64,000 nt of DNA from Paraglaciecola sp. (GTDB lineage Bacteria; Pseudomonadota; Gammaproteobacteria; Enterobacterales; Alteromonadaceae). The stretch covers positions 1 through 64,000 of the forward strand of contig JAACSL010000015.1 in the NCBI GenBank assembly GCA_009993955.1. Direction: 5' to 3'. The translations under genes were made by a program, and so were the position numbers. Positions 19,514 to 28,009 of this stretch are shown in pieces. Position 1 is the stretch's first letter. Each line of letters starts with the position of its first letter. Below the pieces are notes generated by a model. It saw only the letters and a program-made list of their open reading frames with translations. It was not told the DNA's origin and did no database searches.

Positions 19514-20689
19514 TTAATTTAAACTTTTCTCTAATTGGGCTATTTCTTCTCGAATGGCGGGTACTCGCTCCATCCTGAAATGATGCATGGCGATTCTTCT
19601 TTGAACGCAAGGTGTTTTTTTGATGTAAGTATTTTTCCAACTTTCCGGGAATAATTGACTATCCAACAAGTTTCCATGCTTTTCGTATAGCCTTGACAAC
19701 TCTATGGCATTCCTAACAGTCGAAATTTTTGTTGACTCATCCAACTCATCTAATCTTGGCAAACCTTTGTCAGCTCTTCTAAAGTTGACGAGCTCATAAA
19801 AGTCTTGTGCCATTTGATGAATTTCCACAAAATCCTTGTCTGTAAGTGATGTGAAAACAATCCCCCCTGGCATTTTTCCGAAATCAACAATTGACCTTAA
19901 AAAAATACCTAAACTAGATAAATCATGCCGTATCATCCCATACTCAATTAATGCCATTGCCCGTTTAAGATAAAAAACACCTTTTTCACGTTGTGGGTCT
20001 ACTGTAACCTCACTCAAATTAGCTATAATCAAATGCTCTAAGCCAGCAGAGGTATCACCCAGGTCCACAAGTTGTTTCGCCACTTTCAGTTGAGTCTCTC
20101 TATCGAATCTTTCACGGTTTTCATATTGCAGTATGGTCGATAGGGCAAGTTTGTCATCGTTTTGTCCCATTCGCAGCAAGGTCTCATTATCCGCCTCTCG
20201 ATAAGCGTCAAGATACTCATCGTTTAAGCCAGGAAACTCATCCAGGTTGGATTTAAGGCCCATTAACAAGGCGTCACCACCTGCAAAACTGATATGACCT
20301 CTACTTACTTCCCAATCACGCAATTGGTCTGCCGCATAGGCTCGATCGGCTTCAGATAAGTCCTCAGCAGCCACGCACCAGTCCTCTTCATAGGTAAGAT
20401 ACTCTTCACCCGACGCACCACTTAGTTGAATAATTTTGGTATATTCATCTGTGGCTTTAGCCACAAGCGCCTGAATACGTATTTTATTCTCATCAAAAGG
20501 GGCGTCTGGTAGTTCTGAAAAAGGTAATACTTTCGTAATTAACTTATTTGTCGCTGTGGCCACCTGTTTCTGCTGCATTACAGGCAACAACGTGGCAGTG
20601 CTCGCCCCTCCCTGCTCTGCAGTAAACAAGAAATACCCAACGCCAACACCAATCAAAATTACACTGCCCAGCATAATAGGTATTTTCAT
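19514..20689 (-). CDS. Hypothetical membrane-anchored helical protein
   Basis: A 391-residue protein that I do not recognise. Residues 5-22 form one membrane helix or uncleaved signal anchor; the rest appears soluble, acidic and helical, with short repeats of TPR/Sel1 character (for example QLKVAKQLVDLGDTSAGLEHLIIANL). The C-terminus (EEIAQLEKSL) looks like a short coiled coil. A GAGGA ribosome-binding site precedes the ATG. It lies 57 bp downstream of the Gly/Tyr-rich protein gene in the same orientation, and behind the fic gene, so the three probably form one transcript. It is probably periplasmic. No function can be assigned. Confidence 0.75.
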   Translation of the reverse strand: MKIPIMLGSVILIGVGVGYFLFTAEQGGASTATLLPVMQQKQVATATNKLITKVLPFSELPDAPFDENKIRIQALVAKATDEYTKIIQLSGASGEEYLTYEEDWCVAAEDLSEADRAYAADQLRDWEVSRGHISFAGGDALLMGLKSNLDEFPGLNDEYLDAYREADNETLLRMGQNDDKLALSTILQYENRERFDRETQLKVAKQLVDLGDTSAGLEHLIIANLSEVTVDPQREKGVFYLKRAMALIEYGMIRHDLSSLGIFLRSIVDFGKMPGGIVFTSLTDKDFVEIHQMAQDFYELVNFRRADKGLPRLDELDESTKISTVRNAIELSRLYEKHGNLLDSQLFPESWKNTYIKKTPCVQRRIAMHHFRMERVPAIREEIAQLEKSLN

Positions 20690-20746
20690 ATAAACATCCT
20701 CTTTTCCTTCTCTTTATTAATGCGGCTTTAGCGCAATTAATCGAAA

Positions 20747-21361
20747 TTAAACACTCTTACAAGCCTGATTAATAACATCTGCGTGAACACTTGTACATGC
20801 AGCAGCAACTGAAGCAATATTGTAGTCCAACTGATTTTTACATTTTGTATAATTGTCTGTCGTCACACTAGCACCAAGCAAAGCACTGACTACCTTACCG
20901 CCAATACTCACACTAAAATTCCCCTCGTATGAATTTTCTCCCAAACATGCAATTTGATGGGTTATTGCCGCTTCCTGCGCAAGTTTTTCATTGCAAGCCG
21001 CAAGATCTGAATTCGCCTGTCTAGTTTTATCATCGCATTCTTGTTTTTTCTGTTCCTCAGCAGTTGGACCAGAATCTCCATCACCTTGGTCACCACCAGT
21101 AGTATCCTGTGAGCCGTAGCCGTAGCCACCGTAGCCGTAGCCACCCCAGCCACCCCCACCAGTATACGTACCGTTCACCTCTATGATCTCGGTAGCTCTA
21201 GCTGAACTCACACCCCAGTTCCAACCGTTTTTAAGACTGTCTGCTACAGCCGAGTAAATATCACTGTCTTCCAGATACCTGTCATTATTGGGTATGTCAT
21301 ATCCAATTGACCCTGTAAAACATACAACTGCAAACGCTAACTTTGACAAGTTATTTTTCAT
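20747..21361 (-). CDS. Hypothetical exported Gly/Tyr-rich, Cys-containing protein
   Basis: A 204-residue protein without a recognised family. A signal peptide is likely in residues 1-20. A low-complexity linker (GGGGWGGYGYGGYGYGS, about residues 68-84) is followed by an acidic Gly/Asp stretch, a short helical segment rich in Glu and Lys, and a C-terminal region with several cysteines (IACLGEN, YTKCKNQL, AAACTSVH, NQACKSV) that could form disulphides outside the cytoplasm. An AAGGAG ribosome-binding site precedes the ATG. It sits between fic and the anchored helical protein. The Gly/Tyr linker resembles flexible or adhesive segments, but that is only an analogy. Confidence 0.75.
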   Translation of the reverse strand: MKNNLSKLAFAVVCFTGSIGYDIPNNDRYLEDSDIYSAVADSLKNGWNWGVSSARATEIIEVNGTYTGGGGWGGYGYGGYGYGSQDTTGGDQGDGDSGPTAEEQKKQECDDKTRQANSDLAACNEKLAQEAAITHQIACLGENSYEGNFSVSIGGKVVSALLGASVTTDNYTKCKNQLDYNIASVAAACTSVHADVINQACKSV

Positions 21362-21414
21362 TTTTTAGCTCCTTTTTGATGTAAATCACTTTTATACATA
21401 CCTTTTCTATCACT

Positions 21415-22314
21415 TTAGTCAGTAATGTTATTTGAAAAGATAAGCTCATCCAGATCTTTCCATGCGGTGAATATAGATTCGCAAACAAAGATTTGTTCTT
21501 TGTCTAAATCTCTCAACTTGTAAGATTTTAAAATACCGAGATACATAAGTTTATTCAGCGAATTTTTCGTCGCATTCGTAGTAAAACCAAGCTCATTAAT
21601 AATGATTTCAGAAGTAACAAGGGGTTTGGTCCACAGCAAGGTTAACAGCACTTTATCTTGCTCGTTGAGTGGCGATAGTGCATATTTTGACGCTAAAGTC
21701 GCGTTTGTTTTAGTCAATATTTCAGCTACTTTTTGTTTGTATTGAATAGTCCAGCGATGTGCTTTTTGCCAATACGGGTGATCTAGACCAGCTTGAGGTT
21801 TTTTATTAAATGCCAACACCGCATCTTGATAATACGCAACTTCGGTTGACATACGGTAAAGCGAAAGGTGCACAAAATGTTTATCAGAGTCATTCATCAG
21901 TTTTTCATAAATGATGCGAGACATTCTGCCGTTGGCATCCATAAAAGGGTGTAACAGGAGAAAACCAGCATAACAGGATATAGCCTTATCTATTCCATTA
22001 AAATTAGGGGAGTTCACTTCTTCTAACCAGTCACTAAGGCGCTGTGCTATTGACTCTGGTGCAGGTGGTATATATGTTGCCTTCTCTAACGATTGACCTA
22101 CCCAGTTCTGAGCAGTGCGAATCTTTCCAGCATTAAGCCTATCTGGCATCAGTAGTTTGTTAATAACACACAATAATTCTTCAGTGATATGCGCGTTTTT
22201 TACTATCTGCTGCTTGGCCAACTCATAACGCTGAATAGTACAATAAAGCAGCGTAGCCTGTGCACTTACGTCAGCAAAACCCACATCAACCAGAGCAAGC
22301 TGCAAGCGAGACAC
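21415..22314 (-). CDS. Fic-domain protein (5' end affected by a heptamer repeat)
   Basis: The Fic core motif HPFMDANGRMSRI (His and both Arg-side residues present) marks an AMP- or related nucleotidyl-transferase fold; a winged-helix domain occupies about residues 210-290. The given coordinates are the part downstream of the first in-frame start (GTG), but the frame stays open and protein-like for about 60 more codons upstream (FVEGTCFGNFSLNQFLSRFL), through seven GGGTGTT copies. A good start, AAGGA then ATG at 22510, lies beyond the repeat in the wrong frame; loss of one 7-bp unit would join them to a 362-residue protein. No antitoxin-like inhibitory gene was found next to it. The target is unknown. 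Confidence 0.85.
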   Translation of the reverse strand: MSRLQLALVDVGFADVSAQATLLYCTIQRYELAKQQIVKNAHITEELLCVINKLLMPDRLNAGKIRTAQNWVGQSLEKATYIPPAPESIAQRLSDWLEEVNSPNFNGIDKAISCYAGFLLLHPFMDANGRMSRIIYEKLMNDSDKHFVHLSLYRMSTEVAYYQDAVLAFNKKPQAGLDHPYWQKAHRWTIQYKQKVAEILTKTNATLASKYALSPLNEQDKVLLTLLWTKPLVTSEIIINELGFTTNATKNSLNKLMYLGILKSYKLRDLDKEQIFVCESIFTAWKDLDELIFSNNITD

Positions 22315-22439
22315 GCTTCGGCATTCTTTTAAGGCCGGCCCACCGCATAAAAAGCGACTAAGAAATTGATTTAGTGAGAAATTACCGAAGCAAGTACCTT
22401 CAACAAATTGTGTATCGTTGGAGTTTAAATTGTGTTGTT

Positions 22440-22488
22440 GGGTGTTGGGTGTTGGGTGTTGGGTGTTGGGTGTTGGGTGTTGGGTGTT
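22440..22488 (-). repeat. Heptanucleotide tandem repeat (GGGTGTT)7 in the 5' end of fic
   Basis: Seven perfect copies of GGGTGTT on the plus strand (AACACCC in the coding strand). Read in the fic frame they encode HPTPNTQ-type repeats with no stop. Because 7 is not a multiple of 3, each gain or loss of one copy changes which frame the upstream ATG at 22510 enters. Confidence 0.95.
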
Positions 22489-22602
22489 GCAGATTTTTTA
22501 AGTTACTCATCTTTTCATTCCTTTGAATACCGATCCTTTAGAAAAATGGTAAATTAATTCTCAAAGGCTGTAAATAAGTTTTTTAAGCCAGTTTCGACCT
22601 AA

Positions 22603-22725
22603 GCCATCCTAGAAAATTACGCCAACCGCTCTTTAACAAATCATAGCTACAACGCCCATAACCGTTTAACCCAGGCCAACAAAACCGGCACAACGCTGGC
22701 CATGGCCTATGATGCCACCATGTAG
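22603..22725 (+). pseudogene. RHS/YD-repeat protein remnant
   Basis: About 40 codons in one frame ending TAG contain SYNAHNRLTQANKTGTTLA followed by MAYDA, which matches the YD-repeat pattern of RHS toxin or wall-associated proteins. No start, no further repeats and no neighbouring immunity gene are visible. The flanking 22515-22602 and 22726-22869 hold nothing recognisable. This is likely a decayed fragment left by an earlier recombination. Confidence 0.5.
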
Positions 22726-22869
22726 TTTGTATTCCCCAGCGTGCAAGGTATTTGATGTACTCCTTCTAACCATGGCACGGTGATCAAATTACAGGCAGTC
22801 GTGTGTTATCACGTCATACAAAATGAAGATGACCGAGCATTTTTTACTACAACGCTTCTCACTGTCGGT

Positions 22870-24660
22870 TTACTGCTGATAGGTGATGGTAAACGGCAAA
22901 TGGGTATAACTACAGTGATCTAACTCATCGCTGTAGTGATAAACCGTATTGCCCGTCGGCTGAAGAAGGTATTCATTGCCAAATTGTTGCCAGACGATAG
23001 GTTCGTTTGTACCACAATACGCTCTTAGCTGATCACGCCAATGTCCCTGCTCTAAAGCAGACAAAGGCTTTGGCCTAGTTATGGTCTGGCCCTTAGCCAT
23101 AAACCGCCAATGCATATTGTCGAGATTTAAATAGGCCACACTGCCGTCAGTCAAATAATGGCTGAGGGAAGTTAACTCCACCGTTAATTTTTCGTTCTGG
23201 GTCGCGCGTGAATAACGGCTGCTAGTCCTATCGACGATAAAAACCCCATGTTGTCCAAGGATTTCGAATACAGCCTCTTTTCTGTCTTGAGAATATCCCA
23301 CCAATAAAGCTGTTGCTTCGTCAACCCCAAAACCAAAACGCTGATTATTAACAGCCGTAAATAGCGCCAATCTGGTCTCGCGATCCCGTTCAGAAAAGTG
23401 GGTATCCAAGAGGCCAAAATTAAATAAGCCAGTGCCCCCCTCCATTTTGTAGGTTAAGTCACCCCCTAATACACCAGAAGAACAAATGCTATTCACAGGG
23501 CAACGCTGACTTGGTGGCGCAATTGAAAATGCCCCACGCGACATGGCAAATTCAGGATCACCATTGGTAATCATCGGTATCGGCATTTGCTCAAACACGC
23601 CCCCCGACTGCACTGCAGTGCCCGCGCTCGTTCCACCAACTATTAACTTACCGAGTTTAACTTGTTGTTTGATCAAGGTGAGTTCAGGGCTGTCGAGACT
23701 ATCGGCAAACCTGAGTGCACTCAAGGTTAAACTTTGGTCACCTCCATTAAAAAATACCCCCTGAACCTCTGATAATGCTTGAAGCATTAGCTCTGGAGCA
23801 TCACAAAACTGCCGTTGTTTGGCCGTGCGCTCTGGATAAATGTCGTATCGATAAAAGCTATTATTTTTTGCTCTAAGTGTGTCCAACATCGAGCAGCCAG
23901 GCTCACCCTTTACTGCTAATTGCCGTGCCTGTTGATAAACACCATCTAAGGGCAGCCAGATTACGTCAGCGCCAGCCTGTTCAAAAACGGAGATATAAAA
24001 ATCAGCGGCTTCAAACGGGTCTCGGGCAGAAGCCGTGATAACAGCAATCTTAGGTACTGACTGTGCTTGAGGCATACGCAAGGCTGCTTGTTGCACAAAT
24101 CGGCGGTAGATCCGCAGGGACGATTGATTTTGATTTTTGCTTAAATCCACTCGTTCTTTTTTACGCTCCCCTTTTTGCTTGGATTGACGGTATTCAAAAC
24201 TGTCGAGGAAAGCGTAATACAGGGCGTCGTCCATAGTCTGATATAAGGACAAATGACCACTTTGCACAAAGTACTCGCGCAAGCCTTGCAGGTTAATAAT
24301 GAGATCCGCACTTTTTGCATAGATATGCTGAAGAACAAGATTTATTTGCATTTTTTGTGAGGCAGACAGGGCTAAAAAAACCGCTGTATTTCTAAATTTA
24401 TAGGCGTTTTTTTCGCTGAACTGGTAAAGATTTTCAAATTTGTCGTCAGGGCTAAAATAATTTTCAGTGCAATTTTTTGTGGCCATACTTGAACAAGTGG
24501 CTAATCCACCCCCTGCTAACATTAATTCAAATTGGGTAGTTTTGGATTCTGTCGAATACGAATAACTGCATGATAATATTGAATATATGTAAATAAAAAT
24601 GACGGCAATACGTTTTTTTCCGCTGCTTAAAATTAAGCAAAAAAGGGATAAGTCCTTCAT
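22870..24660 (-). CDS. Exported cyanophycinase-like peptidase (S51 / class I glutamine amidotransferase-like fold)
   Basis: A 596-residue protein when started at the ATG at 24660, which gives a hydrophobic N-terminus (residues 17-30) ending ILSC, a possible lipobox; an upstream in-frame ATG at 24816 would add 52 residues. The catalytic Ser345 lies in VGGTSAGTAVQSG. The conserved LLDTHFSERDRETRL (His) and FGVDEATALLV (Glu) complete the triad seen in cyanophycinases, which cut cyanophycin (multi-L-arginyl-poly-L-aspartate) into beta-Asp-Arg dipeptides. The N-terminal 150 residues before the catalytic domain are unassigned. Divergent from a TonB receptor and near an isoaspartyl dipeptidase gene, supporting an extracellular or periplasmic depolymerase role. 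Confidence 0.82.
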   Translation of the reverse strand: MKDLSLFCLILSSGKKRIAVIFIYIYSILSCSYSYSTESKTTQFELMLAGGGLATCSSMATKNCTENYFSPDDKFENLYQFSEKNAYKFRNTAVFLALSASQKMQINLVLQHIYAKSADLIINLQGLREYFVQSGHLSLYQTMDDALYYAFLDSFEYRQSKQKGERKKERVDLSKNQNQSSLRIYRRFVQQAALRMPQAQSVPKIAVITASARDPFEAADFYISVFEQAGADVIWLPLDGVYQQARQLAVKGEPGCSMLDTLRAKNNSFYRYDIYPERTAKQRQFCDAPELMLQALSEVQGVFFNGGDQSLTLSALRFADSLDSPELTLIKQQVKLGKLIVGGTSAGTAVQSGGVFEQMPIPMITNGDPEFAMSRGAFSIAPPSQRCPVNSICSSGVLGGDLTYKMEGGTGLFNFGLLDTHFSERDRETRLALFTAVNNQRFGFGVDEATALLVGYSQDRKEAVFEILGQHGVFIVDRTSSRYSRATQNEKLTVELTSLSHYLTDGSVAYLNLDNMHWRFMAKGQTITRPKPLSALEQGHWRDQLRAYCGTNEPIVWQQFGNEYLLQPTGNTVYHYSDELDHCSYTHLPFTITYQQ

Positions 24661-24867
24661 TGAAAATGATTCTTGTAGCTTATTGACTTTGGCGAACCCT
24701 AGTGTTAATTCTTGGACATTGTCAATGCACAGAAAAAATCCAACGTCACTGTGGAATTTGCATAAAACCAACAAGCTAACATGATTAAAAAAGCCGCCAA
24801 TCTTGGCACCTATCATTATAAAAGTTTTTATTTGTCGGAGTGGTTCGACGAATAAATTTTCTGTTCA

Positions 24868-24892
24868 CTGACTTCACCAGAATCGAAGTCAG
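24868..24892. promoter_or_regulatory. Inverted repeat in the cyanophycinase / TonB receptor divergent region
   Basis: CTGACTTC (24868-24875) and GAAGTCAG (24885-24892) form an 8-bp inverted repeat with a 9-base spacer, about 115 bases before the receptor start. It could be an operator for a dimeric regulator or a leader hairpin. The rest of 24661-25008 shows no gene. Confidence 0.4.
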
Positions 24893-25008
24893 GCTGATCT
24901 CTTGCGGTCGATGTCCACGCCAGTCGCTGGGCTAAACGCAACCTAAAACAAACTAAAAAACAAAAAGCATCTCGCCATGTTTTGCATTGGCGTATGAAGG
25001 AACTGAAC

Positions 25009-27933
25009 ATGAGAATTAACAAAACTGCTTTTGCGGTTGCGTCAGCGACCGTGCTTTGCTGTGCAAGCCCCGCCGTGCTTGCCCAAACAACCACCACCGC
25101 TGCCCCAGAACAAGACGTTGAAGTTATCAGTATTACAGGCTCTTACATCAAGGGCGTTGACTTACAAGGTGCCCAACCACTCACCATTATCGATGCTGAA
25201 GCGATAAAACGCTCAGGTGCCGCTAGCATCAGCGAATTGATGAACAACCTTGGCCAAACCCGTGGTGGCGAAGGTTCTTTTTCAACGGCACAAAGCGGCG
25301 CAACGTCAACGTCAACACCAGCGGGGCAAGCTGCCGCATCATTGCGCGGCCTGGGCCCAGCATCGACCCTAACGCTGATCAACGGACGGCGCATTGCCGC
25401 CAGTGCTTTTGCTTCGGGCACCCAAAACTTTGTCGACATCAACAGTATTCCCCTCGCCGCGATTGAAAGAATTGAGATCCTCGCCACCGGCGCATCCGCC
25501 ACTTATGGGGCTGATGCCGTGGCGGGTGTGATTAACTATATTTTGAAAAAAAATTATGTCGGTGCGGAGATCAATGCCTCGTATGGCAATAGCACCGCGA
25601 GTAGCGATGAAGGCAAGAGCAATATTAACTTTGCCTATGGCAGTGAGGTTGCTGGCGGAAATTTAACGGTATTTGCTGATTTCTTTGATCGCAAGGCGTT
25701 TAAAGCCAGCGACCGTGAGGCAACACGTCAACCGTTATTGGTCAGTAGCTATTCGTATTTGCCCAAAGGCACACCCAATATTTATTATTATTCAGCAAAA
25801 GATGGCAATGAAATTGGCAACCCCAATTGTGCAACGGCCCTTGTCACTACTGAATTTGGTGAAGATATTTGTGCCTATTATGGCAATGAAGATGATTATT
25901 TAGACACCCCATTTAAAAGCCTATCCACCGGATTTATATTTAACCGAGCCATAGGTCAACTGAATTGGAATACTGATTTCTTCTACTCTCGCACCCAATC
26001 TACCGCCTACTCAAGCCCATCTCCCATCAATCAGTTGGATGATTCTGAAGGCCCTTTTGCAGATGAAACAGCGCTAAATATTTTTCCAGATGCCCTACGT
26101 GACAGCTTACTCGACAGCATATACATCGATCCCTTTTATACTCAGGCTGGGCAGAAACTGTATGGTTTCCAGTTTGATGCGCGATTTGCCACCCCTCGCA
26201 CCATAGATATCGAAAATCAGGCTTTTCGTTTGGTGTCAGCGTTGTCTGGTAGCTATCAGGCTTGGGATTGGGAATCGGCGATTACCTTATCGCAATCTAA
26301 ATCAGAACAAAGCGCGGTGGCTGGTGTATATAATCGTTATCAATACCACGCATCGTTGGCAGGCGAGCTGTGCACCGATGGCAGCATAGCCACCTATGAT
26401 GGTAATACCCTAAGCTGCGCCACCAGCAGTTTAGCTGGCATGTACAACCCCTTTTTATCAAACGATGTAAGCAACGACGCCATTCTTCAGCTCAGTCAAG
26501 CCCAGCCAACACGGGATGGAAAAAGTACGGTTTATGCGTGGGATTTTCGTGCCACGGGAGACTTATTTGAATTCAACCACGACTTCGTAAAAGCAGCGTT
26601 TGGTTTGGAAGCACGCAGCGAAAAAATCACTGACATACCCTCAGAAGACTCTCGTGCAAGGTTTGCCAATGGGTATTTGGTGGATGTAATGGGCTTTGGT
26701 TCCAGTTTATCTGAAGCGTCACGCACTCAGGTAGGTGCCTTTGCTGAGTTGTACATTCCCCTCACTGAGCAAATCCAAATGCAAGTAGCGGGTCGTTATG
26801 ATCACTACAACGATTTTGGCGGCACCTTTAATCCCAAAATAGCGCTGACTTACAGACCGAATGATGATCTGATATTACGCGCTTCATGGGCGACGTCGTT
26901 TCGGGCACCCTCGCTCACGCAATCTGGGGTAAAGTTACGCACCACCACCGCTGCATTTGATTGTTCTGCTAACCAATCTGTGTCTCTGCTTTATTGTGAA
27001 GGTGAAAACTCGATACGCAGTAACAACGTTTTAGAATTAGGCAATGCCGCATTGAAAGCGGAAGAATCAAAATCGATTAGTGCTGGTTTTAGCTACAGTC
27101 CAACTAAGAACACCAATATTACCGCTGATTATTGGTACTTCGACCATGAAGGCATTGTCGATACCGATATGACTGCCCTGCTTGATCGCGCTAACACTGA
27201 TGCCTCAGTGCGTTTTTGTGGATTGGTGCCAGAAGGTCAAGTTGGTATCTCCTACGATCCAGATTTGTGTTTAGTCACTGATCTCGCTGGTTTAACCATA
27301 GAGCAGCAAGGTGCCAACTTAAGTGAAATTTTAAGTGCTTGGGATGACTTCGACCAACCCCGTTATGTGGAGCTGCCCTTGTATCGCGACCATGTACTGC
27401 AGTTAGAAAATACCGGCACACAAGAAGTGAGCGGCGTTGACTTAGCCATTGATCACAAATTTGATTTTAACAAGGGTAGCCTCACCCTTGCGCTAAACGC
27501 CACTCATTACATTAAGTTTGAACGCAATAAACCGGGTTCGGATGAGATTGAGTCTTTGATTGGCACTTGGCGCTATCCTGCTGATATCGCTGATTTCAGT
27601 GTTTTTTGGGATGATGAAAAGTATTACCTTGGCTTAACGGCTTTTTACATTAGTAGCTACCAAGATGATATTGAGGGGCTGCGGGGGCGTGAAATTGATG
27701 AGTTATTTGACTTAGGTGTGCTGGTTGATAGTGAAGAACGTAATGTCGATGCATGGACCACTGTGCGCGCCAGTGCGGGTTATTATTTCGACAATGTCAC
27801 CCTTAAACTTACCATCGATAATCTGTTTGATCGCACTGCCCCCCTAGCTTATGGTTCTAGCCGAGGTTTTGACGCGTATAATCATAATGCCAATGGCACC
27901 ACCTATAACTTATCATTGAGCTACTTTTTTTAG
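25009..27933 (+). CDS. TonB-dependent outer-membrane receptor
   Basis: A 974-residue receptor with a signal peptide (residues 1-26, ending AVLAQ). It has a TonB-box-like start (EVISITGSYIKG), a plug domain with GSGAASISELM-type and LRGLGPASTLTLINGRRI motifs, and a beta-barrel ending in the aromatic NLSLSYFF typical of outer-membrane proteins. I chose the ATG at 25009 because AAGGA lies 7 bases ahead and the signal peptide begins there. Receptors of this group in Alteromonadales import peptides or oligosaccharides. Being divergent from the cyanophycinase-like gene and upstream of a carrier and an isoaspartyl dipeptidase, it plausibly takes up cyanophycin fragments; this is inference. A strong hairpin follows the stop. 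Confidence 0.92.
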   Translation: MRINKTAFAVASATVLCCASPAVLAQTTTTAAPEQDVEVISITGSYIKGVDLQGAQPLTIIDAEAIKRSGAASISELMNNLGQTRGGEGSFSTAQSGATSTSTPAGQAAASLRGLGPASTLTLINGRRIAASAFASGTQNFVDINSIPLAAIERIEILATGASATYGADAVAGVINYILKKNYVGAEINASYGNSTASSDEGKSNINFAYGSEVAGGNLTVFADFFDRKAFKASDREATRQPLLVSSYSYLPKGTPNIYYYSAKDGNEIGNPNCATALVTTEFGEDICAYYGNEDDYLDTPFKSLSTGFIFNRAIGQLNWNTDFFYSRTQSTAYSSPSPINQLDDSEGPFADETALNIFPDALRDSLLDSIYIDPFYTQAGQKLYGFQFDARFATPRTIDIENQAFRLVSALSGSYQAWDWESAITLSQSKSEQSAVAGVYNRYQYHASLAGELCTDGSIATYDGNTLSCATSSLAGMYNPFLSNDVSNDAILQLSQAQPTRDGKSTVYAWDFRATGDLFEFNHDFVKAAFGLEARSEKITDIPSEDSRARFANGYLVDVMGFGSSLSEASRTQVGAFAELYIPLTEQIQMQVAGRYDHYNDFGGTFNPKIALTYRPNDDLILRASWATSFRAPSLTQSGVKLRTTTAAFDCSANQSVSLLYCEGENSIRSNNVLELGNAALKAEESKSISAGFSYSPTKNTNITADYWYFDHEGIVDTDMTALLDRANTDASVRFCGLVPEGQVGISYDPDLCLVTDLAGLTIEQQGANLSEILSAWDDFDQPRYVELPLYRDHVLQLENTGTQEVSGVDLAIDHKFDFNKGSLTLALNATHYIKFERNKPGSDEIESLIGTWRYPADIADFSVFWDDEKYYLGLTAFYISSYQDDIEGLRGREIDELFDLGVLVDSEERNVDAWTTVRASAGYYFDNVTLKLTIDNLFDRTAPLAYGSSRGFDAYNHNANGTTYNLSLSYFF

Positions 27934-27940
27934 TGCTGTA

Positions 27941-27976
27941 AAGGGAAGTATAAGATCAAGATCTTATACTTCCCTT
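27941..27976 (+). terminator. Perfect 16-bp hairpin after the TonB receptor gene
   Basis: AAGGGAAGTATAAGAT and ATCTTATACTTCCCTT form a perfect 16-bp stem with a CAAG loop and no following T-run. It may stabilise the receptor mRNA or reduce read-through into the carrier gene rather than terminate fully. Confidence 0.65.
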
Positions 27977-28009
27977 ACTGTGTGAACACCGATTATCCAA
28001 GGCTTAACT

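Noticed and set aside
22440..22488. Heptamer array considered as a short CRISPR-like or satellite repeat.
   Set aside because: The units are contiguous 7-mers without spacers and lie inside a reading frame; coding phase variation explains them better.
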